The notes under the pieces: generated by a model | Databases searched by the model: none | Seen by the model: the letters and a program-made list of their open reading frames with translations, nothing else | What the model was told of the DNA's origin: nothing | Position numbers and translations under genes: made by a program | Shown: piece after piece, positions 8,672 to 18,600 of the stretch | How the letters are laid out: each line of letters starts with the position of its first letter | Position numbering within the stretch: the first letter of the stretch is position 1 | NCBI GenBank assembly: GCA_030593565.1 | Contig: JAUVGW010000013.1 | Span: forward strand, 1-32,492 | DNA: 32,492 bases | Origin: Phycisphaerae bacterium | Lineage (GTDB): Bacteria; Planctomycetota; Phycisphaerae; UBA1845; UTPLA1 | Reading direction: 5' to 3'

Positions 8672-9478
8672 ATGAAGGCTCGACTCCCCATCTGTTTCGT
8701 CATGGTCTTCGTCTCTCCTTTGTTGGTGAGCGCCGACGGAATCGTCACGCTCGACATCATATCGGATGCCGGGCCGCATGTGACACCTGGACAGACCATT
8801 GAGTGGACGATCACCGCCGCGGTCAGCACCGGTGACAATCAGGGTCTGGCCATGATCTCGACCGACCTCGTGCAGGATGCCGGCAATCCCGAGTTGTTCG
8901 ACATCCCGCCCGGCAATCGCGGCCTCGGCATGGAGGATTTCGACCGACCGGCGGGGATCAGCAATCCAGGCGCGGGTGGATCGGCCTACGGAGGAACGCA
9001 GGTCGGCGCCCCGGGCGAGATGAACCTTGCGCAGGTCGGCGGTGCTCAGAACACTTTTGGTGTGGCCGGGGCCGACATCGGCCAGGATTGCGTGGTTGAC
9101 CCCGGCGTCGGCCATGGTGGGCAAGTCATCGCGACGGGATCCTTCTCGGCGCCGGCCACGCATGGCGCGTACAGCTTTTCTTTGCAGTCAGCCGTGGCGA
9201 ATGTCCTTGACACCGTCAACCCCCCGCCGGCCTGGTCGCCGGTGAGTCCGGCCATCATTGCGATGGGTAGCCCCAGTATCAGCTTCACAGTGTGTGTGCC
9301 GGGGGATCTGAACGACACTCAGACTGTCGACCTCGGCGACATCGAGCCCTTTGTGGGCGTGGTGCTGGATCCGGCCGCCGCTTCGGATGCCGACCGCTGT
9401 GCGGCCGACCTCGATCGCAACGGCACGGTAGATGGAGGAGACATTCAGCCGCTCGTGGACGCCCTGCTGCAACGATGA
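8672..9478 (+). CDS. Secreted protein with dockerin-like C-terminus
   Basis: MKARLPICFVMVFVSPLLVSADG signal peptide; C-term GDLNDTQTVDLGDIEPFVGVVLD...DLDRNGTVDGGDIQPLVDALLQR. Confidence 0.82.
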   Translation: MKARLPICFVMVFVSPLLVSADGIVTLDIISDAGPHVTPGQTIEWTITAAVSTGDNQGLAMISTDLVQDAGNPELFDIPPGNRGLGMEDFDRPAGISNPGAGGSAYGGTQVGAPGEMNLAQVGGAQNTFGVAGADIGQDCVVDPGVGHGGQVIATGSFSAPATHGAYSFSLQSAVANVLDTVNPPPAWSPVSPAIIAMGSPSISFTVCVPGDLNDTQTVDLGDIEPFVGVVLDPAAASDADRCAADLDRNGTVDGGDIQPLVDALLQR

Positions 9479-9535
9479 TCAGCTATGAGTGCGTCCTAAA
9501 ACCTCTGTGGCACAGGCGGTTCTGTTAGAGTGCAC

Positions 9536-9576
9536 AAAAAACGAGCGGGGCCGCGACTCCGTCGGGCGCCCGCTCG
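9536..9576 (-). terminator. Rho-independent terminator downstream of the recombinase gene
   Basis: On the minus strand GAGCGGG...CCCGCTCG followed by TTTTTT, just past the stop at 9607. Confidence 0.7.
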
Positions 9577-9606
9577 CTGATGGTCTTGCGATCGGTGGGT
9601 TGTGTT

Positions 9607-10641
9607 CTATGACCTCGGGTGGCTGTCGTCGTAGTCCCGCTTGAGCTGGGCCGTGGTCACGTGCGTGTAGACCTGCGTCGTGCTGATCGACTGGTGACCC
9701 AGAAGCTCCTGCACGCTTCGCAGATCGGCGCCGTTGTTCAGCATGTGTGTGGCGAACGTGTGCCGTAGCGTGTGGGGGCTGATCGACGGGTCCAGGCCGC
9801 ACATGCTAAGGTACTTGTCGAGTTTTCTACGCACACTCCGCGTGCTGAGACGCTTGCCGTGCTTGTTGACGAACAAGGGTTCGGGCTCGAACGTGGCGGA
9901 ACGCGGATCGGCGGCACGCATTTCGAGGTATCTGCGGATGGCCATGATGGAGGTGGGGCCGATGGGCGAGATTCGTTCCTTCCGCCCCTTGCCGCGGACA
10001 CGCAGGGATTCGCCGGTCATGTCGACATCGTTGATGTTCAAGGCGACCAGCTCGCTGACACGCACGCCCGTCGAGTACAGCGTCTCGAGCATGGCGCGGT
10101 CCCGTGAACCGAGCAGCGTCGCGTCGTCCGGCGTGGTGAGCAGTTTCTGAACCTGCCCCACGTCCAGGAACTTCGGCAGCCGCTTCTCCTGCTTGGGCGT
10201 ACGGATCGTGGCGACCGGGTTCGTGGTGATGTAGCCGCGTCGCAGGCAGAACTTATAGAAGCTGCGGAGCGTGGCCAGCTTCCGGGCGGACGTCGCCTTG
10301 GAATACTCCCGCTCGTGCAGGAAGGCGAGGAAGCCACGGATCTGGTTGGCGTCGGTGCCAAGCAGCTTCTGCCGAAGCAGATCCGTCTGCGTCGAGGTCG
10401 TCGCAGGGGCTACGGCCACCATGGCGCCGCCCGGCGCCGATTGCGGCGGTGAGGCGAGCCCTGGACCTGCCGGTCCTCGCGGCGAGACGGTCGCACCGGC
10501 TGCCGCACTAGCGCCGCCCAGCAGGAATTGGCTGAACTGGTGCAAGTCGGCCGCATAGCACTTGCCGGTATGAGGCGAGAAGTGCCGCTCGAACCGGAGG
10601 TAGTTGAGGAAGTCCGTGATTAGCGGATGTTCTTGATTCAT
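9607..10641 (-). CDS. xerC: Tyrosine recombinase XerC/XerD family
   Basis: GVRVSELVALNINDVD, KGRKERISPIG, SPHTLRHTFATHMLNNGADLRSVQELLGHQSISTTQVYTHV (R-K-HxxR-H-Y set). Likely start MNQEHPLITDFLNYL at 10641. Confidence 0.9.
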   Translation of the reverse strand: MNQEHPLITDFLNYLRFERHFSPHTGKCYAADLHQFSQFLLGGASAAAGATVSPRGPAGPGLASPPQSAPGGAMVAVAPATTSTQTDLLRQKLLGTDANQIRGFLAFLHEREYSKATSARKLATLRSFYKFCLRRGYITTNPVATIRTPKQEKRLPKFLDVGQVQKLLTTPDDATLLGSRDRAMLETLYSTGVRVSELVALNINDVDMTGESLRVRGKGRKERISPIGPTSIMAIRRYLEMRAADPRSATFEPEPLFVNKHGKRLSTRSVRRKLDKYLSMCGLDPSISPHTLRHTFATHMLNNGADLRSVQELLGHQSISTTQVYTHVTTAQLKRDYDDSHPRS

Positions 10642-10813
10642 GATCGCAGGACTCATCTCGGCGAGTTTGGTCCAGTTCCTACCGCATCCCAACCTGGCCT
10701 AGGCACACTCCGCGGCCTACCCACCACAATCCAGGCTCCGGCAAGATCGCGCGGTCCAACGCACCTCACCGTTACGGACTCTCCATCCGTTGGCAACCAG
10801 AGTATCGGGCTTT

Positions 10814-11023
10814 TTAGGATCGAAGTTCATCTAACTCTAACTCTATTCGCCGCCCCATTTGATAGCTCATGACGGCCGCATCGAACCAGTCGAACTCCGT
10901 GGAACCATCTCCGGCAAGATTGGCGAACGCGCCGATCACGTCTGCCTCGTTGCCGGGGTGGTAGCGAAACAAGTATCTGTGCTCCCCCTTGACCAGGGAC
11001 AACTGCCTGATCTCCTTCATCAT
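10814..11023 (-). CDS. Small conserved-looking hypothetical protein, translationally coupled to the upstream lipoprotein gene
   Basis: 69-aa ORF whose ATG overlaps the TGA of the preceding ORF (ATGATGA). Confidence 0.55.
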   Translation of the reverse strand: MMKEIRQLSLVKGEHRYLFRYHPGNEADVIGAFANLAGDGSTEFDWFDAAVMSYQMGRRIELELDELRS

Positions 11024-11805
11024 CGAATCTCCAACGACGGATCACCTGCCAGTACTGTCCGGGCCTCTCGCTGCTGGTCCATCAGGCTGGTAATCGCATC
11101 ATGCCAGCAGAAGCGGAGGAACAGGGTCTGGCTTTTCAGATACTGCCGCCATCCAAACGCGTTATCGCCCTCACTCCGCAGCTTCGCATAACGCTCCACT
11201 GCGCGGACGATCGGCCGATGGGTGGCGTTGTAGACACGCTGCACCTGGCCCATCGGTGACAAGGCGTCGGCCATCTCCACGATTGTCATCGGTTGTGCAT
11301 GTCGCGAGGCCGTTACCGGATCCATGACCGGCGTCGCGTGATGGGTCGGTACCGCGTACATCTGCAGAGCCAAACCGACAACCGGCGTGTACGCGTCGTA
11401 TTCCATGATGCCTGCCACCAGCATGGCATCGGCGCCGATCGCCTCGGCCACCTCGATCGCGTGGGCCGGCGATTCGATCTGTTGCTTGCCCTGCATCGCG
11501 AGGAAGGCGGCCACGCGGTTCACCGGCAAGACGGAAATACCGTCAACATGGGTCAACTCCGAGGCGAGCAGGTCAGCGGCCTTCAGGGGATCCAGGCTGA
11601 ACTCCCCGCTGAAGTTCAGAATCGGAGCCACCGCGAACGTGACCGGCTCGTCGAATGGGCTGATCAGCGCCGTCTTGGTCTCGTTGTCCGAACAGCCGAT
11701 GATCGGGCTCAACACGCACAAGACGATCGCCGGAGCGAGTCTGGCACGGAGGCGACTCGCGGTACGGCGTTCAGCTAATTGCCCGTATGATCCTGTCACT
11801 TCCAT
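11020..11805 (-). CDS. Lipoprotein (LpoB/CsgG-like nucleotide-fold style), function unknown
   Basis: Start MEVTGSYGQ at 11805; lipobox-like LCVLSPIIGCSDNE; VTFAVAPILNFSGEFSLDPLKAADLLASELTHVDGISVLPVNRVAAFL. Confidence 0.7.
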   Translation of the reverse strand: MEVTGSYGQLAERRTASRLRARLAPAIVLCVLSPIIGCSDNETKTALISPFDEPVTFAVAPILNFSGEFSLDPLKAADLLASELTHVDGISVLPVNRVAAFLAMQGKQQIESPAHAIEVAEAIGADAMLVAGIMEYDAYTPVVGLALQMYAVPTHHATPVMDPVTASRHAQPMTIVEMADALSPMGQVQRVYNATHRPIVRAVERYAKLRSEGDNAFGWRQYLKSQTLFLRFCWHDAITSLMDQQREARTVLAGDPSLEIR

Positions 11806-11828
11806 GTGTCCATCGTGTGAAGCGATCG

Positions 11829-12995
11829 TTAATCTGCGAAATCCGTTTCCGTCACGGCGGCGGCGCGTCGGTCTCCCGTCTTGATCGTGGGTTCGACCAT
11901 GAGCGGCGGGCGAAACGGCCTGACGCTCCAAATGGTCTCGCTCCGCTCGAGCTTGGCCGTGAAGTAGATACGGCCGTCCACCGACCATGCCGGCGAGTAG
12001 TTGTCCCCTCGACCGTCCGTCAAATATTGAAGCCCGCGACCGTCGGCGTCGACGATACCGATGTCGGATCGACCCCCGCCGTTGATTCGCGGCTCGCTCC
12101 CCTGGACCTTCGGCATCACCGTCGAGAACGCGATTTGTGTGCCGTCGGGCGACCAAACCGGCGAGATCAACGCCGCGTCATGGCGACTGGCAATCTCGGT
12201 GGGATACAGCACTTCGTCGTTGCTGACGTCGAGCGTCCAGATGCTGAACCACCGATCGCCGCGGGCCCGCGATCGCTGGTAGGCGATCTTGTGGCCGTCA
12301 GGCGACCATTCGGGAAAAAGCCCTTCACCAATCAAGCGCTTGATGCCGGGGTTGGCGAGTTCCACAACCCATAGCTCCCCGAGATTGTCGCGCGAATTGA
12401 CGCGGCAGTAGGCCAGGCGTTTCCCGTCCGGCGACCAACTTGGGTGCAGCTCCGCGGCGGGATTGTGGGTTACCTGGGTCGGATTGCGTCCGTTCACATC
12501 CACCACCCAGACGTCCCATTGTCCCGACCGGTCGCTGACGAAGGCGATGCGCTCACCCTTTGGGCAGAACACCGGCTGAGCATCGTTGGCCGGTTCGTCC
12601 GTAATCTGCGTAACGGTGGCGCCGTAGATCGACTTGATGTACAGGTGGCTGTGCCTGGCATGACGCGTGGACGCGAAGACGAGACGTTTGCCCGCCGGGT
12701 CGACATCCGGATCGAAGTCCGCGCCTTCTGTGGCCGTCGTATGCTGCCTCAGGTCCACGGCGGCACGGCCCTCGAAGACAATGCCGGGGGTCGGATTGCC
12801 ACGGCCAAATAGACACAAATCTCTATTTTCGTCAAACGCGCGCTCCGGCTCATTCAGCGCGGCGGCGGCGCTGGGCTCGGCTTCCGATGACGAAACCTGA
12901 CGGGCAGATCCCATGCATCCAAACCCCGCAAGCCCCGAGACGAACCAGATCACACCACACGTGACGAACCACCGATTTCGCAGACAAGCCGACAT
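11829..12995 (-). CDS. TolB-like PD40 beta-propeller lipoprotein
   Basis: Lipobox-like VSGLAGFGCMG; repeats HPSWSPDGKRLAYCR, FPEWSPDGHKIAYQR, SPVWSPDGTQIAFST. Confidence 0.85.
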   Translation of the reverse strand: MSACLRNRWFVTCGVIWFVSGLAGFGCMGSARQVSSSEAEPSAAAALNEPERAFDENRDLCLFGRGNPTPGIVFEGRAAVDLRQHTTATEGADFDPDVDPAGKRLVFASTRHARHSHLYIKSIYGATVTQITDEPANDAQPVFCPKGERIAFVSDRSGQWDVWVVDVNGRNPTQVTHNPAAELHPSWSPDGKRLAYCRVNSRDNLGELWVVELANPGIKRLIGEGLFPEWSPDGHKIAYQRSRARGDRWFSIWTLDVSNDEVLYPTEIASRHDAALISPVWSPDGTQIAFSTVMPKVQGSEPRINGGGRSDIGIVDADGRGLQYLTDGRGDNYSPAWSVDGRIYFTAKLERSETIWSVRPFRPPLMVEPTIKTGDRRAAAVTETDFAD

Positions 12996-13351
12996 CAGCT
13001 CGATTCTCCGACCGTAAGGCGGCAGCAGGCCAACTCGTTTTCGGTACGCGACTTACGTAGCCGGTCCCGGCATCGCCTTTGGGCTTATCGGCTGCACGAA
13101 CACACGACATCACCAATGACTCGCGCCAAACGCGATGGCGTGTTTGTCCGATAAGCCATCGTCAATCTATCGACTTCCGATCAGGCCCGACTTGAGCTTC
13201 ACGGCACGCCGCGCAGAGATGTAACTCGTTGCGAAAACAGATATTGCAGTGCTGTCGAGCGGGTCGGCCAAGCGGCAGAAATCGCGCTGTGTGGCGCAGA
13301 TTCTGCCCGACATCGCTTGCAGTCATCTCTAGGGAAGATAGCGGCTCGGGC

Positions 13352-13399
13352 ACGCCGTTCCCGACCGCGAAAACCACCGGCGAGACGCCGGTGCCACAG
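13352..13399 (-). repeat. GTGG-headed palindrome with extended conserved body
   Basis: CGCCGTTCCCGACCGCGAAAACCACCGGCGAGACGCCGGTGCCACAG; body resembles the reverse complement of 23938-23965. Confidence 0.75.
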
Positions 13400-13413
13400 T
13401 TTTACCACGGCTG

Positions 13414-14475
13414 CTATGGTTTCTTTGAGCGAACTCCGGCCGGCGTCAGACTGTCTCGCAGCCTTGTGGCCTCGGGATGATCGGGATGGGATTGGAGCAC
13501 GCGATCGATCGATTGCAGGGCCTCGTCCAAAGCACCAAGTTCAGCCTGAAGGCGAGCCGCGAACAAAGCCCACTCGGCATTATCCGGTTCCTTCGCGCGG
13601 CCCTGCTCCACGTACTCAAACGCATCGAGAAGACCGAGGCGCTTCTCCACTTCCGCGGCCTCGCGCGCAACAACGGCCATCTCGTAGTAAACCGTCCCGT
13701 CATCAGGCTTCTCCTGTTGCTTCTGCCCCTTGAGCCCCATGACCAACTGATAGCACTCGCGAAGCTGAATATGCGCCTCCCGCTTGAACGGACTGATCTG
13801 AAGCTCCGCGACCAGCAAGCCGATTGCGCCTTCGGCCGATTCGGACGCGGTCTCATATTCCCCAGTGGAGGCGGCCACCTGTCCGAGGCGTAGCAGGACA
13901 CCCGCATCGTTTGGCGCCAGTCGACGTGCTTCCTTCGCCATCTCAACGGCCTTCTCTTTCCTTTGCAGCCGGTAGAACACAAGCGCCAAGTCCACGGCGA
14001 TCTCCGCGCGAAGCGCCTTGCCGTCTTTCTCGAGCGGCGCCAACGCGAAGGCCATCTCCAACGGCGGGACAGCCTGTCTGTGCATCAGTGAATCGCGATA
14101 GATCTTGCCGACGGCGAGATAGCCCCGGTAGTCGTTGACGGTCCTGATCACGCCCATTTCATCTTTCGGATTGTTATACGCCTCCAGTAGCCGCATCGCC
14201 TCAATGTCCCGATGCTGGGCCGCCGTTAGCAATCCTTCCGCCAACAGGATTTTGGGCATGGTCGGTTTGAGGAACTTCACTCTGCGCACGAGATCGCTCG
14301 CCTCCTGCAGATCCCCGTTTTCGATCTTCGCAATCGCTTCCTCGATCATTTCCTCAGGTACGACCGGCGGACCGGCATCTTGATCGCCCGGAACCTGGCA
14401 CCAGGCGGCATCACATGCCCAGGCCGACATCACCACAGCCACCACCGTCATCAGAACATATCGTCTCGCCGCCAT
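13414..14475 (-). CDS. Secreted TPR-repeat protein
   Basis: Signal peptide MAARRYVLMTVVAVVMSAWACDAAWCQ; helical TPR-like repeats (LAPNDAGVLLRLGQVAASTGEYETA). Confidence 0.75.
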   Translation of the reverse strand: MAARRYVLMTVVAVVMSAWACDAAWCQVPGDQDAGPPVVPEEMIEEAIAKIENGDLQEASDLVRRVKFLKPTMPKILLAEGLLTAAQHRDIEAMRLLEAYNNPKDEMGVIRTVNDYRGYLAVGKIYRDSLMHRQAVPPLEMAFALAPLEKDGKALRAEIAVDLALVFYRLQRKEKAVEMAKEARRLAPNDAGVLLRLGQVAASTGEYETASESAEGAIGLLVAELQISPFKREAHIQLRECYQLVMGLKGQKQQEKPDDGTVYYEMAVVAREAAEVEKRLGLLDAFEYVEQGRAKEPDNAEWALFAARLQAELGALDEALQSIDRVLQSHPDHPEATRLRDSLTPAGVRSKKP

Positions 14476-14716
14476 TCCAGGCCGCCTTTCTGCGGATCAT
14501 CCACACCAGATACGTCCACCGGAGCACGACGCAGGCCATCTCCAGTGATTCCGGCCCGGTCGTGTTCTCGAGTTTCCGTCCGAAGGATTATCGGCAAGAA
14601 TAGCCGGATAGTCACGCCCGACCTGGCGCCGGTCTCGATGAAACCAGACCCATCGACCGGACGGGCAGGAACGCCGCTACATTCGATGTCGTAGCCCACC
14701 GAATCTGTCATGATCA

Positions 14717-14763
14717 GAGCCGGCTCGTGCCGAGCCGGCCCGAGGCGGCACGCCCCGGCTCTG
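14717..14763. repeat. Palindromic intergenic element downstream of fliS
   Basis: GCCGGCTCG-TGC-CGAGCCGGC followed by CCGAGGCGGCACGCCCCGGC. Confidence 0.65.
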
Positions 14764-14787
14764 CCGCAAAACAGCGTTGACGGTGCA

Positions 14788-15237
14788 CTAGCCCTCGACG
14801 CTCAGCGTCTCGCCATTGCCGACAGCCGCGATCCCGGATTGGACGCCCCCGCCGGGAACAGCCTCGCGGGCTCGATCCATCAACAGCCGCCAGGTTTCTC
14901 GTTGGTGTTCGAGGATGCTCAAGGCCTCGTCGACCAGCGCCACGTCCCGCTTCATGTTCGCGTCGACCAGACGATTATAGATGAATGTATACAATCCGGA
15001 CAACTGCCTGCACAGTTCCGGATTGACTTCCGGCCGAAGCCCGTTTTCGAGTTCGAGCACGATATTCTGGGCGCGCAGAAGCTTCTCGCAACTCGTCTCG
15101 ATATCCCCCTTCTCCATCGTCTCGCGCGCCTGGCGGGCAAAGCGGATCGCGCCGTCATACAGCATCATCTGAAGCTGCTCCGGCGTCGCGGTCATCACCG
15201 CGTTTCGCAGATACTCGCCTTGTGCGTCGTGTGACAT
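14788..15237 (-). CDS. fliS: Flagellar secretion chaperone FliS
   Basis: YLRNAVMTATPEQLQMMLYDGAIRFARQARETMEKGDIETSCEKLLRAQNIVLELENGL, typical FliS motif. Confidence 0.93.
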   Translation of the reverse strand: MSHDAQGEYLRNAVMTATPEQLQMMLYDGAIRFARQARETMEKGDIETSCEKLLRAQNIVLELENGLRPEVNPELCRQLSGLYTFIYNRLVDANMKRDVALVDEALSILEHQRETWRLLMDRAREAVPGGGVQSGIAAVGNGETLSVEG

Positions 15238-15465
15238 ATCACATTACCCACCCGCGCGTCGTTCGCCGAATCACGCCGAACTCGCCTGCGGGACAACACG
15301 CTCCTCGAGCGCGAGGCGGCCGTAGCCGCCTCCCGAGGCCGCCCGTGCCAGATGCCTGCCTGACTATGCTGCATCGGTGAAAGATCGGACCCAGGTAAGA
15401 AGAAAGCGGGCTATGGGACGACATTGCAGCCAACGCCCTGCTGCATCGTTACTGGTCAAACGATA

Positions 15466-15524
15466 GGTGCCGCAGGCAGCTTACCTGCCCGCGTACACTG
15501 GCGGACAAGCCGCCAGTGGCACCC
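15466..15524. repeat. GTGC-headed inverted pair, left arm degenerate
   Basis: GGTGCCGCAGGCAGCTTACCTGCC ... CACTGGCGGACAAGCCGCCAGTGGCACCC. Confidence 0.8.
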
Positions 15525-15542
15525 TTGCACGGGGTCACAGAT

Positions 15543-15621
15543 CCGAGGCCCAAGCGTCAGCGCGGGGTCATCATGCCGCCGGGCGACAAACCCGTCGCTC
15601 ACGCTCCGGGCTCTGATCAAA
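15543..15621 (+). repeat. ~80-bp dispersed repeat, copy 1
   Basis: CCGAGGCCCAAGCGTCAGCGCGGGGTCATCATGCCGCCGGGCGACAAACCCGTCGCTCACGCTCCGGGCTCTGATCAAA; near-identical to the reverse complement of 30872-30955. Confidence 0.9.
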
Positions 15622-15639
15622 CTACTGTTCTTTGTAGGG

Positions 15640-18600
15640 CTAGGAGGCCGAGCCCGTTTGGGTGATGCTGAGGGACATGATCCCGGCCAGTGCGGTCTGT
15701 TGAGACTGAAGCTGCGCGATCACCATTTCCATGGCGTTGAACTGAGCCATCAACCGTGCTCGCCGGCCTTCGAGCAGCTTGCTCAGTTGTTCGATGCGAT
15801 TGTTCAGCATTTTCTCGGACGTCTGCATCGCCTGTTCGCGAATCGGGATGACGCCCGTGGTCGCCTCGATGAGGCCGGCGATGCCGCCGTCGATGACGCC
15901 TCCGAAGCCCGTCACGGTCGTTTCGTCTTCGTCGTCCGTCACTTCATGCGTAAACAACTCGGCGACCGCCGCGGGATTCTCCTCCCATGCCTTGCGAAAC
16001 GCATCTTCATCGAAGCTCAGCGACGACCCGCCCGTCAGTGTGATGCCTACATCTGCCAGCCGATTCATCGTCGGCGGCAACCCGTCGATCGTACGGTTGA
16101 CCAGGCCGATCAGCCGCTGCCGCGCACGCCGCGCGGTGGCGTCGCCCGTCAGGACCGCTCGTGTCTCGGTCTCGGTGTCGTAGCGAGTCAGATTGTCGAT
16201 GCTGCTGACCGCCGCATTGAATGCCGCCACGAAGCCCGACAGGTCCGACACGATGGTATCGGTGTCGCGCGAGACAGTGATGGTCACCGGCTCGTCGGCG
16301 GCCGAGACCAGATCGAGACGTACACCGGCAATGGCGTCGCTCAAGGTATTGGTCGAACTGGTCAGCACCAGGGGCGCTTCGGCGTCCGGCGAGCCGAACA
16401 GCACCTTGGCATCACGTGCATTGGTCAACGTCGCGAAATCCAGGCCTGTCGCTCCGGCGTCGATGGCCATTCCGCCGCTGATTCCCGAGTTCAAGCTCGT
16501 CAGGCTAAGGCGATAGGGCTTCGAGCCGGACCCGTCGTTGATGATGGCCGCATTTACCCGGGCTCCGCTCTCGCGGATCTTGTCGATGACATCCGTCAGC
16601 GTGTCGCCGCTGTCGATGGTAAGGCGCGTCTCGAATGTCCCGTCGATGAATGTTTTGCCGTCGGAAGCACTGCCGAGGATGCCGAGCGCTTGTGCCGTCG
16701 TCCCCCCCTCTTCGGCGACGGTCAACACACCCGTTCCGCCGGCGGAGTCTTCGAGCAGCAGGCCGTCGCCGGTCGCGTTGATGGACGCAACCACGCCGAT
16801 CGGGCGCGAGTTGATCTCGTCGATGACGTCTTGCAGCGTCACCTCGTTGCCCTGCGTCAGATCGACGACTGCGGCAGCGCCGGTGCTGTCGGTGATACGG
16901 AACTTGCCGGCCGGAACGCCGTTGGCGCCGAACGTCGAAAGACGCGAGGCGGCCGAGACGTACTGGCGTTGAAGATTGCCGCTCGCGACCTTGTCCTCTG
17001 TGCCGTCGAAGGCGATGTTGAGATCAGCGGCCACGGTCGATCCGCCCAGGTCCGCGATGACGAGTGAGCCGGTTCCGCCGCTGGAATCGGTCAACTGAAT
17101 CCCCAAGCTGGACGCAGACACCGATGCCGTGATGTCCGTGGGTGCTGCGTTGATAGCTGCGATCACATCGGCCAGCGTCTCGGCGGAAGACAGATTAACC
17201 ACGGCAACATCGCCGTTACGGTCGGTCAACTGGAGATCACCCAACTGAGTGACGCCGCTACCCCCGTTGAGCGACCGAAGCAAGGTCGTATCCAGGCCCG
17301 CCAGCAAGCGTCGTGACTCGATGGTGTTGCCGGCCACACTGCCCGCGATTCCGAGGTCCTCGGCCGCGTCGGAGCCGTTCAGCCCCTCGACGGTGAATGT
17401 ACCGCCGCCGCTTGTGACATCGGTCAGCGTCAGGCCGGGCTTGGTCGTCGAAATCGAGGCCATCACCTTAACGCCGCTACCTGTGGTGTTGTCGGCGTGG
17501 GCGTTGATGAGGCGGACGACGTCGCCGATCGTCTCGACGAAGAAAATGTCGTCGCCGGTCAGCGTGCCGGAACTCGCGGACGTGTCGATACCCAAGGCCG
17601 AGGCGGTCGTGCCGTCGGTATCTTCGATCAGCATCGAACCGTCGCCGGTGGAGTTGTCGGTAATGACGAGGTGCGACCCGCTGACGGTCACAGTCATGTC
17701 GGCCTCGGCCCAACCGGCAGCGGTGGTGACATCGCGAATCGTCTCGGCGGCCGACAGGTCGATCTCGACCTGTTCGCCGGCCCGATTGGTGACACTGATG
17801 ACGCCGAGCGAAACGCCCGCGCCTCCGTTCAATACGGACAACGGCGTGGACAGGTCTGTGAAGGTACCGTCGCCATTGTCCCGATACTCGACGCTGAGCC
17901 GCGCGGACAGGTCGTACTCGAGGGCTGTGCCGTCGGCCAGCGTGATCCGAAAATCCTTCTGAGCCTTGAGGGCGTTCACTCCGTTGCCGTCGTTGATGTC
18001 ATCGAGGCGCGTGTCGAATGCGAGCGCGACGAGGTCACCCCCTGTGATGACGCCGTCCACATGGCTGACCAACAAGCCCAGATCCGCGGCGGTGGTGCCG
18101 TTGCCGACCTCCGCTACCACGAGATCGCCGGATGTGAGGCCCGTCTGGTCTTCCAGCACGAGATGGTCGCCTTCGACGCGGGCGAGCACGTCGGCTGAGC
18201 TTTGCGAGTTGATGGCGGAGACCACATCCTGGATGGTGGAGACGGAGCGCAGGTCGATTTCGGCGCCGTTGCCCGCTCGGTCGGTGATGCGTATGTGTCC
18301 CGCCCCGACGCCGTCGCCGCCGTTGAGTGCGCTCAACGCAGTCGAACGGTTCAGCAGGGCGGCGGACGTCTCGATGGTGAAGGTGCCGGCACCCACCAGG
18401 GTCGAATCCTGCGTGGCGAATCCCGACGAGATGACCTGATGTGCCGCGGCCAGGTTGCGTACCGTGAAGGTGTACTGTCCGGGCGAGGCGCCCGTCGAGG
18501 ACGTGGCCAGCAGAATCGACTCGTCCGAGCTTGTGGTAGCGGTCTGATCAAAGGTGGAGGCCGTGGCAAGTCGTGAAGCGATGTTCTGAATCGACAGCAG

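Noticed and set aside
9506-9526. CTCTGTGGCACAGGCGGTTCTG resembling the GTGG palindrome
   Set aside because: Only the head and one arm are present; too degenerate to call with confidence
14451-14711. 86-aa minus-strand ORF overlapping the start of the TPR gene (SGVTIRLFLPIILRTE, vaguely like a histidine kinase C-terminus)
   Set aside because: Too short and no kinase motifs upstream; not supportable as a gene or remnant
15424-17067. 547-aa plus-strand ORF opposite fliD
   Set aside because: Antisense shadow of FliD; composition Arg/His/Gly-rich, no recognisable domain
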